A DNA stretch of 64,000 nucleotides, from positions 57,029 to 121,028 of the forward strand of contig JAICQO010000009.1 of the NCBI GenBank assembly GCA_025937835.1, written 5' to 3'. Under the pieces are notes generated by a model. It made no database searches. It had not been told where the DNA came from and saw only the letters and a program-made list of their open reading frames with translations. The number at the start of each line of letters is the position of its first letter. The stretch's first letter is position 1. Positions 43,301-52,340 of this stretch are shown here, piece after piece. Source of the DNA: Polyangiaceae bacterium (lineage in GTDB: Bacteria; Myxococcota_A; Polyangia; Polyangiales; Polyangiaceae). A program made the translations under genes and the position numbers.

Positions 43301-45691
43301 CAGCGTGACTTTCCGGGTGTGTTCGTAGTCCGGCAGGCCCGAGTCGCGCGCGAGCTCGCGGGCCACGCCGAGGTAGCTGAGCGCGGCTTCGGGCGCCGCC
43401 GCGTTGCGCGCGCGGGTTGCCGCGAGCAGGCCGAGCCGAGAAAGCCGCAGCTTTTCCGCCGGGTCCGTGATGAGCTCGCGGCCACGGTTCCAGTGATCCG
43501 TGACCTCGAACAGGTTTTCGATGCGCGACAGCTCGGAGGCGGGTCCGAGCAACATGCGCCCGATGCAGAGGTGCACGTCGGCGCGCTTCTCCGGCGCGGT
43601 CAGCGCATAAGCGGCTTGCTGGACGCGGTCGTGCAGGAACCGGTACTGCGCGTTCGGCGGAGCCACGGCCTCGTCGAGGGCCACCACGTCGGCGTAGCGA
43701 TAGTTCCCGTCGAGCGGCAGCACGAAGCCCTCGTGCAGCGCGGGCCACAGGTCGGACATGACCTCGCGGGCCGACTTTCCGGAGACCAACGACAGCGTCC
43801 GCACGTCGAAGCGGTGCCCGACGCACGCGGCGAAGCGCACGAGCTCCTGAGTCGCGGGCGGTAGGTTACGCAGCCGCTCGAGCAGAAAATCGACCACGTT
43901 GTCGGTGGCGAGCGTGCTCGAGACACGCGCAAGGTCCCACTGGAAGCGTCCGCGTTCGTCGTCGAAGTAGAGCGACCCCTCGCGGTACAGGGTCTCGAGA
44001 AACTGCTCCAAGAAGAACGGGTTTCCGTGGGTCTTGGCCAGCAAGATCTCGCACAGGGGGCGGACCTCGGCTTCGCTCGCGCCGACGGTGGCGGCCACCA
44101 GGCGCTCCACGTGCGGGGCCGCGAGGGGCAACAGCGCGAGCCGCGTCATCGCGGCGCCGGCCCGCGTGAGCTGCTCGAGCACCATAGCGAGCGGGTGCAT
44201 CGAGTCCACTTCGTTGTCGCGGTAAGCGCCGACCAACAACAGGTGTCCGGAACCGCCGTTGGTGAGCAGCCGCTTCAACAGGTTCAGCGACGCCGAGTCC
44301 GCCCACTGCAGGTCGTCGAGGAACACTACCAGCGGCTGACCCTGACCGCTGAAGCTCGACAAGAAGTTCTCGAAGGAGAGCTCGAAGCGGAGCTGCACCT
44401 CGTTCGGGCCGACCGGCGGCGGCGGCGGTTGCGGGCCGAGCAACAGCTCGAGCTCGGGCAAGAGCTCGACCAGCACGCCGGCGTTCGCCCCGAGCGTCTG
44501 GGACAAGTGCGCTCGCCGGCGGGCGAGCACGGCTTCGGGCTCCGCCAGCGTGGCCTGGATCAGCTCGCGCGAGGCGCGCGCGATCGCACCGTACGGCTCA
44601 CTTCGATTCAGATAGTCGAACTTGCCGGACACGAAGTGCCCGCCGAGCCCGAGGTGGCGCTCGAGCTCCTTGACCAGCGCGCTCTTGCCGATGCCCGAAT
44701 AGCCGGAGAGCAGGAGCAGCTCGCAAGCGCCGGCCTTCACGGCCTCGAAGCGCGTCATCAACGTGGACAGCTCGCGCTCGCGCCCGTAAAGCTGCTGCGG
44801 GATGCGCAGCTCTCGCGGGCGGTCGTGCGTGCCGAGGTCGAAGTCCGCGATCGTACCGCTCGCGCGATACGCATGGAGGCAGTGCTCGAGATCGCGCCGG
44901 ACACCGGCGGCGCTCTGGTAACGGTCGTCGGCGGCCTTGGACAACAACCTGAGCACGAGCCGGCACAATGGTTCCGGTAGCCCCGGCCGGACCCGCTCGG
45001 GCGGGGGCGGCGGACGCGCAATGTGGCAATGAACCAGCTCGAGCAGGTCCGTGGAGTCGAACGGCAGGCGCCCCGTGAAGAGCTCGTAGAGCGTCACTCC
45101 GAGTGAATACAAATCCGAGCGATCGTCGACCGCACGGTTCATGCGGCCCGTCTGCTCGGGAGAAATGTAGGCGGGCGAACCCTCGAGCTCCGTCAGCGCC
45201 GAACCGAACTCGGCCTCGCGCGTCAGCCGCGTCGCGATCCCGAAGTCGATCAACTTGATCCGCTCGGGATGCTCGCGGTCGAAGAAGAAGTGCTCCGGCT
45301 TCAGATCCTTGTGGATGATCCCGCGCTCGTGGATCGAGACGACGGCGCCGGCGAGGGCCACCGACACCTCGAGCGCGCGCTCCAGGGTCAGGGACGGATC
45401 CCGGACCAGGCTCTCGAGCGACGCATCGCCCGCGTCCTCCAGCACCAGGGCCAGCGTGTTGCCCGACCTCTCGAGCCCGAGCGCGCGGGCGACGTACGGC
45501 GAGTCGATGCTGCGGAGGATCGAATACTCGTGCTCGAGCCGCAGGATCTCGGCGTCGCTCGGGAACTCGCTGCGCGGTCGCTTGACCACCACCTGCAGCA
45601 GGTCGGAGCGGCGGAAACCGCGGAAAACCCGGGTCGCCGCCGTCTCCTGGAGCTGCTGCGTAAGGCTGTACCTTTCGGCCAGACTGGACAT
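40370..45691 (-). CDS. Giant hybrid Ser/Thr kinase-AAA-GAF-SpoIIE phosphatase
   Basis: 1773 residues from ATG 45691, chosen because GGAGGG lies 6 bp upstream. The kinase domain (about 8-265) has the catalytic loop IIHKDLKPEHFFF and DFGIA, with Lys replacing the usual Arg of HRD and no GxGxxG in the nucleotide loop (LQETAATRVFRG). An AAA/NACHT-type ATPase follows (SGYSGIGKSALVKELE, FLDDLQWADS), then a long helical TPR-like region, a GAF domain (SVPIVQYVARTQTAAILADA, VLCVPMLHRGRLVGVLYLEN), a coiled coil and a C-terminal SpoIIE PP2C domain (SVGGDYYDVV, IGDVSGHGVTAGLI, LLYTDGITEM). One chain thus carries kinase and phosphatase activities. Confidence 0.92.
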   Translation of the reverse strand: MSSLAERYSLTQQLQETAATRVFRGFRRSDLLQVVVKRPRSEFPSDAEILRLEHEYSILRSIDSPYVARALGLERSGNTLALVLEDAGDASLESLVRDPSLTLERALEVSVALAGAVVSIHERGIIHKDLKPEHFFFDREHPERIKLIDFGIATRLTREAEFGSALTELEGSPAYISPEQTGRMNRAVDDRSDLYSLGVTLYELFTGRLPFDSTDLLELVHCHIARPPPPPERVRPGLPEPLCRLVLRLLSKAADDRYQSAAGVRRDLEHCLHAYRASGTIADFDLGTHDRPRELRIPQQLYGRERELSTLMTRFEAVKAGACELLLLSGYSGIGKSALVKELERHLGLGGHFVSGKFDYLNRSEPYGAIARASRELIQATLAEPEAVLARRRAHLSQTLGANAGVLVELLPELELLLGPQPPPPPVGPNEVQLRFELSFENFLSSFSGQGQPLVVFLDDLQWADSASLNLLKRLLTNGGSGHLLLVGAYRDNEVDSMHPLAMVLEQLTRAGAAMTRLALLPLAAPHVERLVAATVGASEAEVRPLCEILLAKTHGNPFFLEQFLETLYREGSLYFDDERGRFQWDLARVSSTLATDNVVDFLLERLRNLPPATQELVRFAACVGHRFDVRTLSLVSGKSAREVMSDLWPALHEGFVLPLDGNYRYADVVALDEAVAPPNAQYRFLHDRVQQAAYALTAPEKRADVHLCIGRMLLGPASELSRIENLFEVTDHWNRGRELITDPAEKLRLSRLGLLAATRARNAAAPEAALSYLGVARELARDSGLPDYEHTRKVTLLLAECSFLNGNFQEAFGYIDELEAVARSTLDRVPGRNLRSAILTCMSRFEEACLNSVETARLLGAELPEPSDKAALGAAIGVSFAAYQGALAGREIESLAELPPMSDPLTLALSETLMHAIPQAFQSNQELMVLIVLKAVALPLEHGSAPQSPFFYEQYGIVHSVVTADYATSYRYGELGIRLTERLHNPAARGPVHFIFGGFVAHWKQHLSVSIEQLGVGLRLSLDTGDLFHAHYCATIRLNYCVYAGTNLDAIEAELDDVDKLLSRSDDVVNEGFAAVCRQTLLALKGRTAGLDRLDSTGFDEAAFVANGSPPVRGLYGAAMAMLCYLAGKPARAVEVTDAHAPLPALFYNALVRFYRALGLLELSRSSRSGSPAESERLLGRFAADLATLRAFAAAAPANHQHRVELLVAEELAWRGEHEAAAAMAAYDRAIALAEEQGFIQDQALANELCARFHLGHGRPKVARPYLAEAYYSYRRWGATAKAEELRRRHPEHLGELGVGLQRSGDVRSTNYDAMTQLGGGLDVTAAVRAMEAVATELVLERVLERLMRTLIGSAGAQRGFLVLERAGKLEIEASMTIEPDLVRIGISEVLEGTEELSVPIVQYVARTQTAAILADARSDARFSQDPYLALHQPKSVLCVPMLHRGRLVGVLYLENNSATGAFSPARASFLKFIAAQAAVAVENAKLYGELNRATESLRRTNETLEAQVQERTAELRRALSELWSEMDLAKKIQTVLLPETRRVGRYEVAAAMIAADSVGGDYYDVVEAGDRDWIMIGDVSGHGVTAGLIMMMIQTAVRTIVLNARQRGEELSPSLVLSRANTAVRGNLQRISDGQYMTITALELSGDRVRYSGLHQDILVHRAANDTVQRIATHGVWLGLVDDISELLENDTIELQEGDTILLYTDGITEMMLGERRLGTAGLTSRFHALASRFSDPKAIVDSLLEEIGGRADSDDVTLMALRYAPAKAAE

Positions 45692-45841
45692 GTGGACCCT
45701 CCGATGCGAGCGTCGTCGACGAACGACGACTTCCCGCTGCGGGTCAACACTACCCTCGATCGAGTCCGTACGGACACGCAGCGTGACGGCGAGCAAGTGG
45801 ACCGCGACGCGCGGGCTCACCTTTCCTCACACGAGAGCGCT

Positions 45842-46735
45842 TCAGTGACTGAACGCTTCGGCGAGCTCTTTGGCGGCGTCTCGGAGCTTCTCGACGCGGA
45901 GCAGATCGAGGCCGAGCACCTGGGCGGCCTTCTTGAGTTGCCCTTCGGGGATCTCGGCGTGGAAGCCGTAGCCGACCTCTTCGGCGAGCGCGTCGGCGAT
46001 CCGAAGCGCGGCGAGCACCTGGCGATCGGCGGGATCGGCCTCGCCGCCATGATGCATCGCGAGCACGCGCACGAGGTCCGGCGGGAACGCCCAGGTCTTG
46101 GCCAAAAACTCGGAGGCCCACTCGTGTAGCTCGCGCACCGCCGGCCACGCCGCCTGGAGGGAGACCCCGGGCCCCGACTGAGCCACCTCGTTCAGCGCGA
46201 TGATGCAGGCCGCGATGCCCACGTCGTGGAGCAGCCCGCACAGGAACGCGTAGTCGCTCGGAACCTCGGTTTCGCGGCAGATGAGCCGGGTCAGCTCCGC
46301 GGTGAACGCAGAGTGCGTGCGCAGCCGAGCCATGTCGTTTTCGTAGCCCGGCGCGCGGAACACGCGCATCTCGAGCGCCGCGCGGCAGAACAGGTCGGAG
46401 ACACGGCGCAGGCCGAGGCGGACGACCGCGTCGTGCAACGAGCGCACCTGTGCGCCGCGATACAGCGTGCTCTGCGATAGCTTCAAGAGCTGACTGGCGA
46501 GCATCGGATCGCGGCTCAAGACGACCACGATCTCCTGAGCGGTCACGTCCGGCTTCCAGCTCAGCGTCATCAGCTCGAGCACGACGCCGGGCAACAGCGG
46601 CGGCTCGTACTCCTGGGATTGAAACAGCGAAACGAGCTTGGCCGTGATCGCTTCGACGCCCAACTCGCCGGCTTGCGGCAACACGGAGAGCACCGTCGGG
46701 TATTCGCCGGAGCCTGGTCTGGTCGGAGCGGGCAT
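45842..46735 (-). CDS. HDOD-domain signalling protein
   Basis: 297 residues from ATG 46735; the frame upstream lacks coding character. The HDOD domain covers about 40-240 (PPLLPGVVLELMTLSWKPDV, VVLSRDPMLASQLLKLSQST, AVVRLGLRRVSDLFCRAALE, AFLCGLLHDVGIAACI, ALRIADALAEEVGYG). His-Asp residues (LLHDVG) and a later MHHGGE are present. HDOD proteins regulate signalling and are often linked to second-messenger or phosphatase systems. It is upstream of the giant hybrid kinase gene on the same strand. Confidence 0.88.
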   Translation of the reverse strand: MPAPTRPGSGEYPTVLSVLPQAGELGVEAITAKLVSLFQSQEYEPPLLPGVVLELMTLSWKPDVTAQEIVVVLSRDPMLASQLLKLSQSTLYRGAQVRSLHDAVVRLGLRRVSDLFCRAALEMRVFRAPGYENDMARLRTHSAFTAELTRLICRETEVPSDYAFLCGLLHDVGIAACIIALNEVAQSGPGVSLQAAWPAVRELHEWASEFLAKTWAFPPDLVRVLAMHHGGEADPADRQVLAALRIADALAEEVGYGFHAEIPEGQLKKAAQVLGLDLLRVEKLRDAAKELAEAFSH

Positions 46736-46922
46736 TACTAATGGATACGCCTGAAGCACAAGCGATTTAAGCCCCGATGCTTCACCCCGGGTGCTGACGC
46801 AGCCGGTTCGGGGCATTCTCACCGATTCCTGACTACTTCCGCGGGCTTTCCCCCACATATCGACGCACGTACGCGCCCGCAGGGCTCGCTCGCTCCCCGG
46901 CATCGAGGAGTACACTGGAGCG

Positions 46923-47618
46923 GTGACTCGCGCACTGCCGATGGTGCTGTCTGCCCGGGAGAAGCCCACCTTTCCCGATCCCGAGCAAGCAGACGACCGC
47001 GGCCTCGTGGCGGTCGGCGGTGTGGTAGCGCCGGAGTGGCTGCTCGCGGCCTACGCGCGAGGGATTTTCCCTTGGTATGACCAGGGGCTGCCGCCGTTGT
47101 GGTGGAGCCCCAATCCACGAGCGATCCTCGACGGCGAGCGACTGCACGTCTCTCGCAGCATGCAGCGCGTGCTGCGCCAGGGGCGCTTTCGCGTCAGCTC
47201 CGACACGGCCTTCGAAGCGGTGATGCGCGCTTGCGGCGACGAACGCGACGAGGGCACCTGGATCCTGCCCGAGATGATCAGCGCCTACGTGGAGCTGCAC
47301 CGGCGCGGGCACGCTCACAGCTTCGAGGTCTGGGAGGGCGAGCGGTTGGTCGGCGGTCTCTACGGCGTGCAGCTCGGGGGCTTCTTCGCCGCCGAGAGCA
47401 TGTTCCACCGCAGCACCAACGCCTCGAAGGTGGCGTTGATCTGCGCCGTTCACTCGCTGTTCGGCGCGGGCATCCAGCTGTTCGACGTGCAGTTCTTGAC
47501 CCCGCACCTGAGCTCGCTCGGCGCCCACGTGATCCCGAGGAGCGCCTACCTGTCGCGGCTCGAGCGTGCCCGCGGGCTCGACGTCTCGCTCGACGCCTTG
47601 AACCCCACTGTCCCGTGA
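46923..47618 (+). CDS. aat: Leucyl/phenylalanyl-tRNA-protein transferase
   Basis: 231 residues from GTG 46923. The family segments are all present: FPDPEQADDRGLVAVGG, LLAAYARGIFPWYDQG, LWWSPNPRAIL, DEGTWILPEMISAYVELHR, GHAHSFEVWEGERLVGGLYG and FAAESMFHRSTNASKVAL. It adds Leu or Phe from aminoacyl-tRNA to proteins with N-terminal Arg or Lys, marking them for the N-end rule pathway. Length fits the family. ClpS/ClpA are not in the window. Transcribed towards the cys genes. Confidence 0.97.
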   Translation: MTRALPMVLSAREKPTFPDPEQADDRGLVAVGGVVAPEWLLAAYARGIFPWYDQGLPPLWWSPNPRAILDGERLHVSRSMQRVLRQGRFRVSSDTAFEAVMRACGDERDEGTWILPEMISAYVELHRRGHAHSFEVWEGERLVGGLYGVQLGGFFAAESMFHRSTNASKVALICAVHSLFGAGIQLFDVQFLTPHLSSLGAHVIPRSAYLSRLERARGLDVSLDALNPTVP

Positions 47619-47689
47619 CCCAATCGGTCCGCCGACAGGACCACGGGCCGGCTCCGGGCCGGAGCTCACTAGGCGGGAAATAGACAGTG

Positions 47690-47730
47690 AATTCATCACG
47701 TTAGGAATTATTCCTAATTTCCGATGAATT
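47690..47730. promoter_or_regulatory. Nested AT-rich dyad before cysD
   Basis: The outer arms AATTCATC (47690-47697) and GATGAATT (47723-47730) and the inner arms TTAGGAA (47701-47707) and TTCCTAA (47711-47717) are perfect inverted repeats with nearly the same centre. This is in very AT-rich sequence for this genome and ends 21 bp before the cysD ATG. Likely a repressor operator or a structured leader for sulphate activation genes. The binding protein is unknown. Confidence 0.65.
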
Positions 47731-47751
47731 TAGTGCTACATCGGCGCCGCC

Positions 47752-48690
47752 ATGCTCGCGACTGCTGCCGACCTCAAGCCGGCGCTCGACCATCACCTCT
47801 CGCACCTGAAGCAGCTCGAAGCCGAGAGCATCCACATCCTCCGTGAGGTCGTGGCCGAGTTCGAGCGGCCGGTGATGCTGTACTCGATCGGCAAGGACTC
47901 GTCGGTGATGGTGCACCTGGCGAAGAAGGCCTTTCATCGAGGAAAGCTGCCGTTCCCGCTGCTCCACATCGACACGACCTGGAAGTTCCGGGAGATGATC
48001 TCGTTCCGCGACAGCTTCTGCGCCGAGAACGGCTTCGAGCTCCGCATCCACACCAACAAGCAGGGCGTCGAGGAGGGCATCAACCCCTTCGATCACGGCA
48101 GCTCCAAGTACACGACGATCATGAAGACGCACGCGCTGCTCGCGGCGCTGCGTGACGGCGGGTACGACGCGGCGTTCGGCGGCGCTCGCCGCGACGAGGA
48201 GCGCTCGCGTGCCAAGGAGCGCATCTACTCGTTCCGCGATCGCTATGGCCAGTGGGACCCGAAGAACCAGCGCCCGGAGCTGTGGAACGTCTACAACGCC
48301 AAGATCAACAAGGGCGAGAGCATCCGCGCCTTTCCGCTGTCGAACTGGACCGAGCTCGACATCTGGCTCTACATCCACCTCGAGAACATCCCGATCGTCC
48401 CCTTGTACTTCGCGGCGGAGCGCCCGGTCGTGGAGCGCGAAGGCACGTTGATCATGGTCGACGACGAGCGCATGCGGCTCGAGCCCGGCGAGAAGCCGAA
48501 GCTCGAGATGGTGCGGTTCCGCACCCTCGGCTGCTACCCGCTGACGGGCGCGCTGCGCTCGACCGCGACCACGCTGCCCGACATCATCCGCGAGATGCTG
48601 CTCACCAAGTACTCCGAGCGCCAGGGGCGCTTGATCGACCACGACGAAGAGGCCTCGATGGAGGCCAAGAAGCGCGAAGGTTACTTCTAA
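47752..48690 (+). CDS. cysD: Sulfate adenylyltransferase subunit 2
   Basis: 312 residues. With CysN it makes adenosine 5'-phosphosulphate from sulphate and ATP, the first step of sulphur assimilation. The PP-loop is [14 protein letters not shown] (residues 44-57), and [40 protein letters not shown] and [20 protein letters not shown] are conserved family segments. Length fits CysD. It lies 19 bp upstream of cysNC, forming an operon. The nested dyad upstream likely controls both. Confidence 0.97.
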   Translation: MLATAADLKPALDHHLSHLKQLEAESIHILREVVAEFERPVMLYSIGKDSSVMVHLAKKAFHRGKLPFPLLHIDTTWKFREMISFRDSFCAENGFELRIHTNKQGVEEGINPFDHGSSKYTTIMKTHALLAALRDGGYDAAFGGARRDEERSRAKERIYSFRDRYGQWDPKNQRPELWNVYNAKINKGESIRAFPLSNWTELDIWLYIHLENIPIVPLYFAAERPVVEREGTLIMVDDERMRLEPGEKPKLEMVRFRTLGCYPLTGALRSTATTLPDIIREMLLTKYSERQGRLIDHDEEASMEAKKREGYF

Positions 48691-48709
48691 GCGCGAGTTA
48701 GGCCCCAGA

Positions 48710-50599
48710 ATGCAGCCCACGAAGCCGGAAACCGAGCTCATCCGTCAGGATATCCACGCCTACCTCCAACAGCACCAGCAGAAGGAGCTGCTGCGGTTCG
48801 TCACCGTGGGCTCCGTCGACGACGGCAAGTCCACGCTGATCGGGCGGCTCTTGCACGACACCCACGGGGTTTACGAGGATCAGCTGAAGGCCGTGAAGCG
48901 CGCGTCGTCGCGCGCGGGCCTCGAGATCGACTTCTCGCTGTTCACGGACGGCCTGAAGGCGGAGCGCGAGCAGGGCATCACGATCGACGTCGCCTACCGC
49001 TACTTCTCGACCAACAAGCGCAAGTTCATCATCGCCGACACGCCCGGGCACGTGCAGTACACGCGCAACATGGCCACCGGCGCGTCCACCGCCAGCGTCG
49101 CCATCATCCTGATCGACGCGCGCCTCGGCGTACTGCAGCAGTCGCGAAGGCACGCCTACATCGCCTCGCTGCTCGGCATTCCGCAGCTCGCGGTGTGCGT
49201 GAACAAGATGGACCTCGAGGGCTACTCCGAAGAGGTGTTCCGGAAGACCAGCGCGCATTTCTCGGAGTTCGTGGGCCAGCTCGGGTTCCGCGGCGTCACC
49301 TTCATCCCGGTGAGCGCCCTGGCCGGCGACAACGTCGTGCACCGGAGCCCGAACATGGGCTGGTACGACGGCCCGACCTTGCTCGAGCACCTCGAGCGCG
49401 TTCCGGTCAGCGAGACCGTGAACCAGACGGACTTCCGCTACCCGGTGCAGTACGTGCTGCGCCCCGACCTGAACTATCGCGGCTTCTCGGGCACGATCGC
49501 CTCGGGCGTGATCCGGAGCGGCGACACGATCCAGGTGCTGCCTTCGGGCAAGACCACCCAGGTAATCGGGATCGACACCGCGGACGGCTCGCTCGAGCAG
49601 GCGTACGCTCCGATGAGCGTGACGCTGCGGCTCGCCGAAGAGATCGACATCAGCCGCGGCGACATGCTCGTGCACCCGGACAACCTGCCGGTGGTGGCGC
49701 AGCGCTTCGACGCGATGTTGGTGTGGATGAGCGAGCGCCCGCTCGACCGCCAGAAGAGCTACCTGCTCAAGCACACGACGCGCAGCGTGCGCGCGGAGGT
49801 CGAGCAGGTCGCCTACACGACCGATCTCGAGACCCTGAAGCAGGAGCCCGCGGCGCGCCTCGAGCTCAACGACATCGGCCGGGTCACGATCTCCTGCCAC
49901 AGGCCGCTGTTCCACGATCCGTACCGCAACAACCGCGGAACCGGCGCCTTCATCCTGATCGACTCGCTCACCAACAACACGGTCGCAGCGGGGATGATCC
50001 TCGAGGGCGAAGCGCCGGAAGCGCGCGCCAGCCAGCGCCGGCCCGTGATCGAGCACCCGCACTCACAGGTGAGCGCCGACGAGCGCAGCGAGCGCCTGGG
50101 CCAGAAGGGCTGCACCGTGTGGCTGACGGGCTTGCCCGCCTCGGGTAAGAGCGTGATCGCCTACGCCCTCGAACGCCGCCTGTTCGACATCAAGCGCCTG
50201 GCCATGGTCGTCGACCCCGACGACGGCCTGTCGCAGGGCCTCGAGCGCAATGGCTCGAGCCCCGAGCAAACGCCCGAGCTCGCGCGCCGCTTCACCGACG
50301 CCGGGCTGATCGCGATCTTCGCCTACGCCTCACCGCTCAGCGCCGACCGCGAGGCGATCCGCTCCGCCGTCGGCCCCGAGCGCTTCGTCGAGGTCTACGT
50401 GAACACGTCGTCCGCGATCCGCAAGCTGCGCGACGCGCGCGGCGACTACGGCCCCGGCCACCAGGGCCCGATCGCCGAAGCCCCCGCGAACCCCGACATC
50501 GAGGTCAACTTCGACGCCGAAGACGCCGACGAGGTCGCCGACGCGATCGTCAAGGTGCTCGTGAAGCGCGGGCTGCTGCCGTCGCTGTACGCGTTGTAA
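48710..50599 (+). CDS. cysNC: Sulfate adenylyltransferase subunit 1 fused to APS kinase
   Basis: 629 residues. Residues 25-440 are the GTPase subunit CysN with VTVGSVDDGKSTLIG (P-loop), DTPGHVQYTRNM (G3) and CVNKMDLEGYSEE (G4). The C-terminal 160 residues are APS-kinase-like with Walker A WLTGLPASGKSV at about 474-481. This part is divergent: the usual D-G-D-N-x-R segment reads VVDPDDGLSQGLERN, and the region equal to the Arg-Lys-rich lid is shortened (KLRDARGDYGPGHQGP). PAPS formation may therefore be weak or absent; the domain could be structural. Convergent with the ABC transporter unit. Confidence 0.95.
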   Translation: MQPTKPETELIRQDIHAYLQQHQQKELLRFVTVGSVDDGKSTLIGRLLHDTHGVYEDQLKAVKRASSRAGLEIDFSLFTDGLKAEREQGITIDVAYRYFSTNKRKFIIADTPGHVQYTRNMATGASTASVAIILIDARLGVLQQSRRHAYIASLLGIPQLAVCVNKMDLEGYSEEVFRKTSAHFSEFVGQLGFRGVTFIPVSALAGDNVVHRSPNMGWYDGPTLLEHLERVPVSETVNQTDFRYPVQYVLRPDLNYRGFSGTIASGVIRSGDTIQVLPSGKTTQVIGIDTADGSLEQAYAPMSVTLRLAEEIDISRGDMLVHPDNLPVVAQRFDAMLVWMSERPLDRQKSYLLKHTTRSVRAEVEQVAYTTDLETLKQEPAARLELNDIGRVTISCHRPLFHDPYRNNRGTGAFILIDSLTNNTVAAGMILEGEAPEARASQRRPVIEHPHSQVSADERSERLGQKGCTVWLTGLPASGKSVIAYALERRLFDIKRLAMVVDPDDGLSQGLERNGSSPEQTPELARRFTDAGLIAIFAYASPLSADREAIRSAVGPERFVEVYVNTSSAIRKLRDARGDYGPGHQGPIAEAPANPDIEVNFDAEDADEVADAIVKVLVKRGLLPSLYAL

Positions 50600-50618
50600 G
50601 TTCTCGAGCGCGGCGCCG

Positions 50619-51491
50619 TCAGGTGCGCATCGCCGCGCTGGGCACTAGACCGCGTAGGAAACCCATCAGGCCGCGGGGCTGCGGCGCCGACTGAGGTGGC
50701 GGCGCGGCCTTGCCGTGGCCCTGTTCTTCCAGGAACGCGATCAAACGTTCGCGGAGCACGTAATAGTCGGGGTGCTCGGTGACGTCGTGGCGATTTCTCG
50801 GGCGGGGGAACGGCACGGTCAGGATTTCGCCGACGTGGGCTTCGGGGCCCGAGGTCATCATCACGATGCGGTCGGAGAGGAAGAGCGCCTCGTCCACGTC
50901 GTGCGTGACCATCAGCGCGGTCTTTCGGTCCTGCGCCCAGAGGTCGATGAGCACGCTCTGCAGCTCGATGCGCGTGAGCGAGTCGAGCATGCCGAACGGC
51001 TCGTCGAGCAGCAGCAGCTTGGGCGAGAGCGCGAAGGCGCGCGCCAACCCGACGCGCTGGCGCATGCCCGCCGACAGCTCGGCCGGCTTCTTGTCGAACG
51101 AGTCGCCGAGGCCGACGAGCTCGAGCGTGTGCTCGGCTATCTTGCGCCGCTCTTCCTTCGAGAGCTCCGGTCGCACCTGGTCCACCCCGAGCAAGACGTT
51201 GTCCACGGCGCTGAGCCAGTGGAGCAAACACGGCGCCTGGAAGACCACGCCGCGGTCCGGGCCAGCCTCGACCACCTCTTTGCCCGCCAGCACGATGCCG
51301 CCGTTGGTGGCGGTGTTGAGACCGGCCACGATCGAGAGCACCGTCGATTTGCCGCAGCCGGAGTGGCCGATCAGCGTCACGAACTCGCCCTCCGACACGC
51401 TGAGGTCGAAGTCCTTGACGATGACGGCCTGCCCTCGCGGAGTCGGATACACCTTCAAGAGCTTGAAGATTTCGAGATACTTGGAGTTCAA
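50619..51491 (-). CDS. Nitrate/sulfonate-type ABC transporter ATP-binding protein
   Basis: 290 residues. Walker [15 protein letters not shown], signature [17 protein letters not shown] (LSAGM rather than LSGGM) and Walker [13 protein letters not shown] with the following [14 protein letters not shown] are all visible. It resembles NrtD. The C-terminal 60 residues extend beyond the core with Pro/Gly-rich sequence. It overlaps the other ATPase gene by 4 bp and would form a heterodimer with it. Energises import through the permease at 52341. Confidence 0.9.
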   Translation of the reverse strand: MNSKYLEIFKLLKVYPTPRGQAVIVKDFDLSVSEGEFVTLIGHSGCGKSTVLSIVAGLNTATNGGIVLAGKEVVEAGPDRGVVFQAPCLLHWLSAVDNVLLGVDQVRPELSKEERRKIAEHTLELVGLGDSFDKKPAELSAGMRQRVGLARAFALSPKLLLLDEPFGMLDSLTRIELQSVLIDLWAQDRKTALMVTHDVDEALFLSDRIVMMTSGPEAHVGEILTVPFPRPRNRHDVTEHPDYYVLRERLIAFLEEQGHGKAAPPPQSAPQPRGLMGFLRGLVPSAAMRT

Positions 51492-52321
51492 GCCGGGCTC
51501 TCCACGGGCAATGCGGACTCGGCGGCAACGCGCCGGTTCGCGGCAGAGCGCGCGCGCCGCACGCGCTGCGTCTCGAGCAAGTAATCCGTGATCGAGGCAC
51601 GGATCTTACGGAAGTGGGGGTCGTGGTTCATGGCTCGGCGATCGCGGGGGCGCGCGATCTCCACCGGAGTCGGCGCGCCGAGCGTCGCTTCGGGGCCGGC
51701 GCTGAGCGGGACGATCCGGTCCGCGAGCAGGATCGCCTCGTCCACGTCGTTGGTGACGAGCAGGATCGTCTTGCCCGAGACACGAGCGATGCGCTCGATC
51801 TCGTCCTGCAGCGTGGCGCGGGTGAGCGCGTCGAGCGCGCTGAGCGGCTCGTCCATCAGCAGCACCTCGGGCTCGATCGCGAGCGCGCGCGCGAGCGCCA
51901 CGCGCTGGCGCATGCCGCCCGACAACTCCGCTGGGCGGCGCTCTTTCGCGTACGTGAGGCCCACCATCTCCAGATAACGCGCGACGCGCTCGCGCTGGGC
52001 GTTGCGCGAGTCTTTCGAGAACACCTCGCGTACCGCGAGCTCCACGTTCTCGAACGCGCTGAGCCACGGTAACAGCGAGTAGTTCTGGAAGACCACGCCG
52101 CGCTCGGGGGAAGGGCCCTCCACGGGCTTGCCCTTGAACAGGACCCTTCCCTGGTCGGGCTTCGAGAGGCCCGACAGCAAGGCCATCAGCGTGGACTTGC
52201 CGGCGCCCGAGAAACCGACGATCGCGACCAGCTCACCCGGCTCCACCGATAGCGACACGTCCGAGAGAACGTGGGTGGTACCGAACGACTTATGAACTTG
52301 TTCTAGCTCGAGTATCGCCAT
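51488..52321 (-). CDS. Nitrate-type ABC transporter ATP-binding protein
   Basis: 277 residues. Walker [35 protein letters not shown], signature [20 protein letters not shown] and Walker [12 protein letters not shown] with [26 protein letters not shown] is a hallmark of the nitrate/taurine ABC ATPases. NrtC proteins of cyanobacteria carry a fused substrate-binding domain; here that domain is absent. Stop of this gene and start of the next overlap by 4 bp. Confidence 0.9.
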   Translation of the reverse strand: MAILELEQVHKSFGTTHVLSDVSLSVEPGELVAIVGFSGAGKSTLMALLSGLSKPDQGRVLFKGKPVEGPSPERGVVFQNYSLLPWLSAFENVELAVREVFSKDSRNAQRERVARYLEMVGLTYAKERRPAELSGGMRQRVALARALAIEPEVLLMDEPLSALDALTRATLQDEIERIARVSGKTILLVTNDVDEAILLADRIVPLSAGPEATLGAPTPVEIARPRDRRAMNHDPHFRKIRASITDYLLETQRVRRARSAANRRVAAESALPVESPA

Positions 52322-52340
52322 GGGTGCCTCTCGGTGCCTC

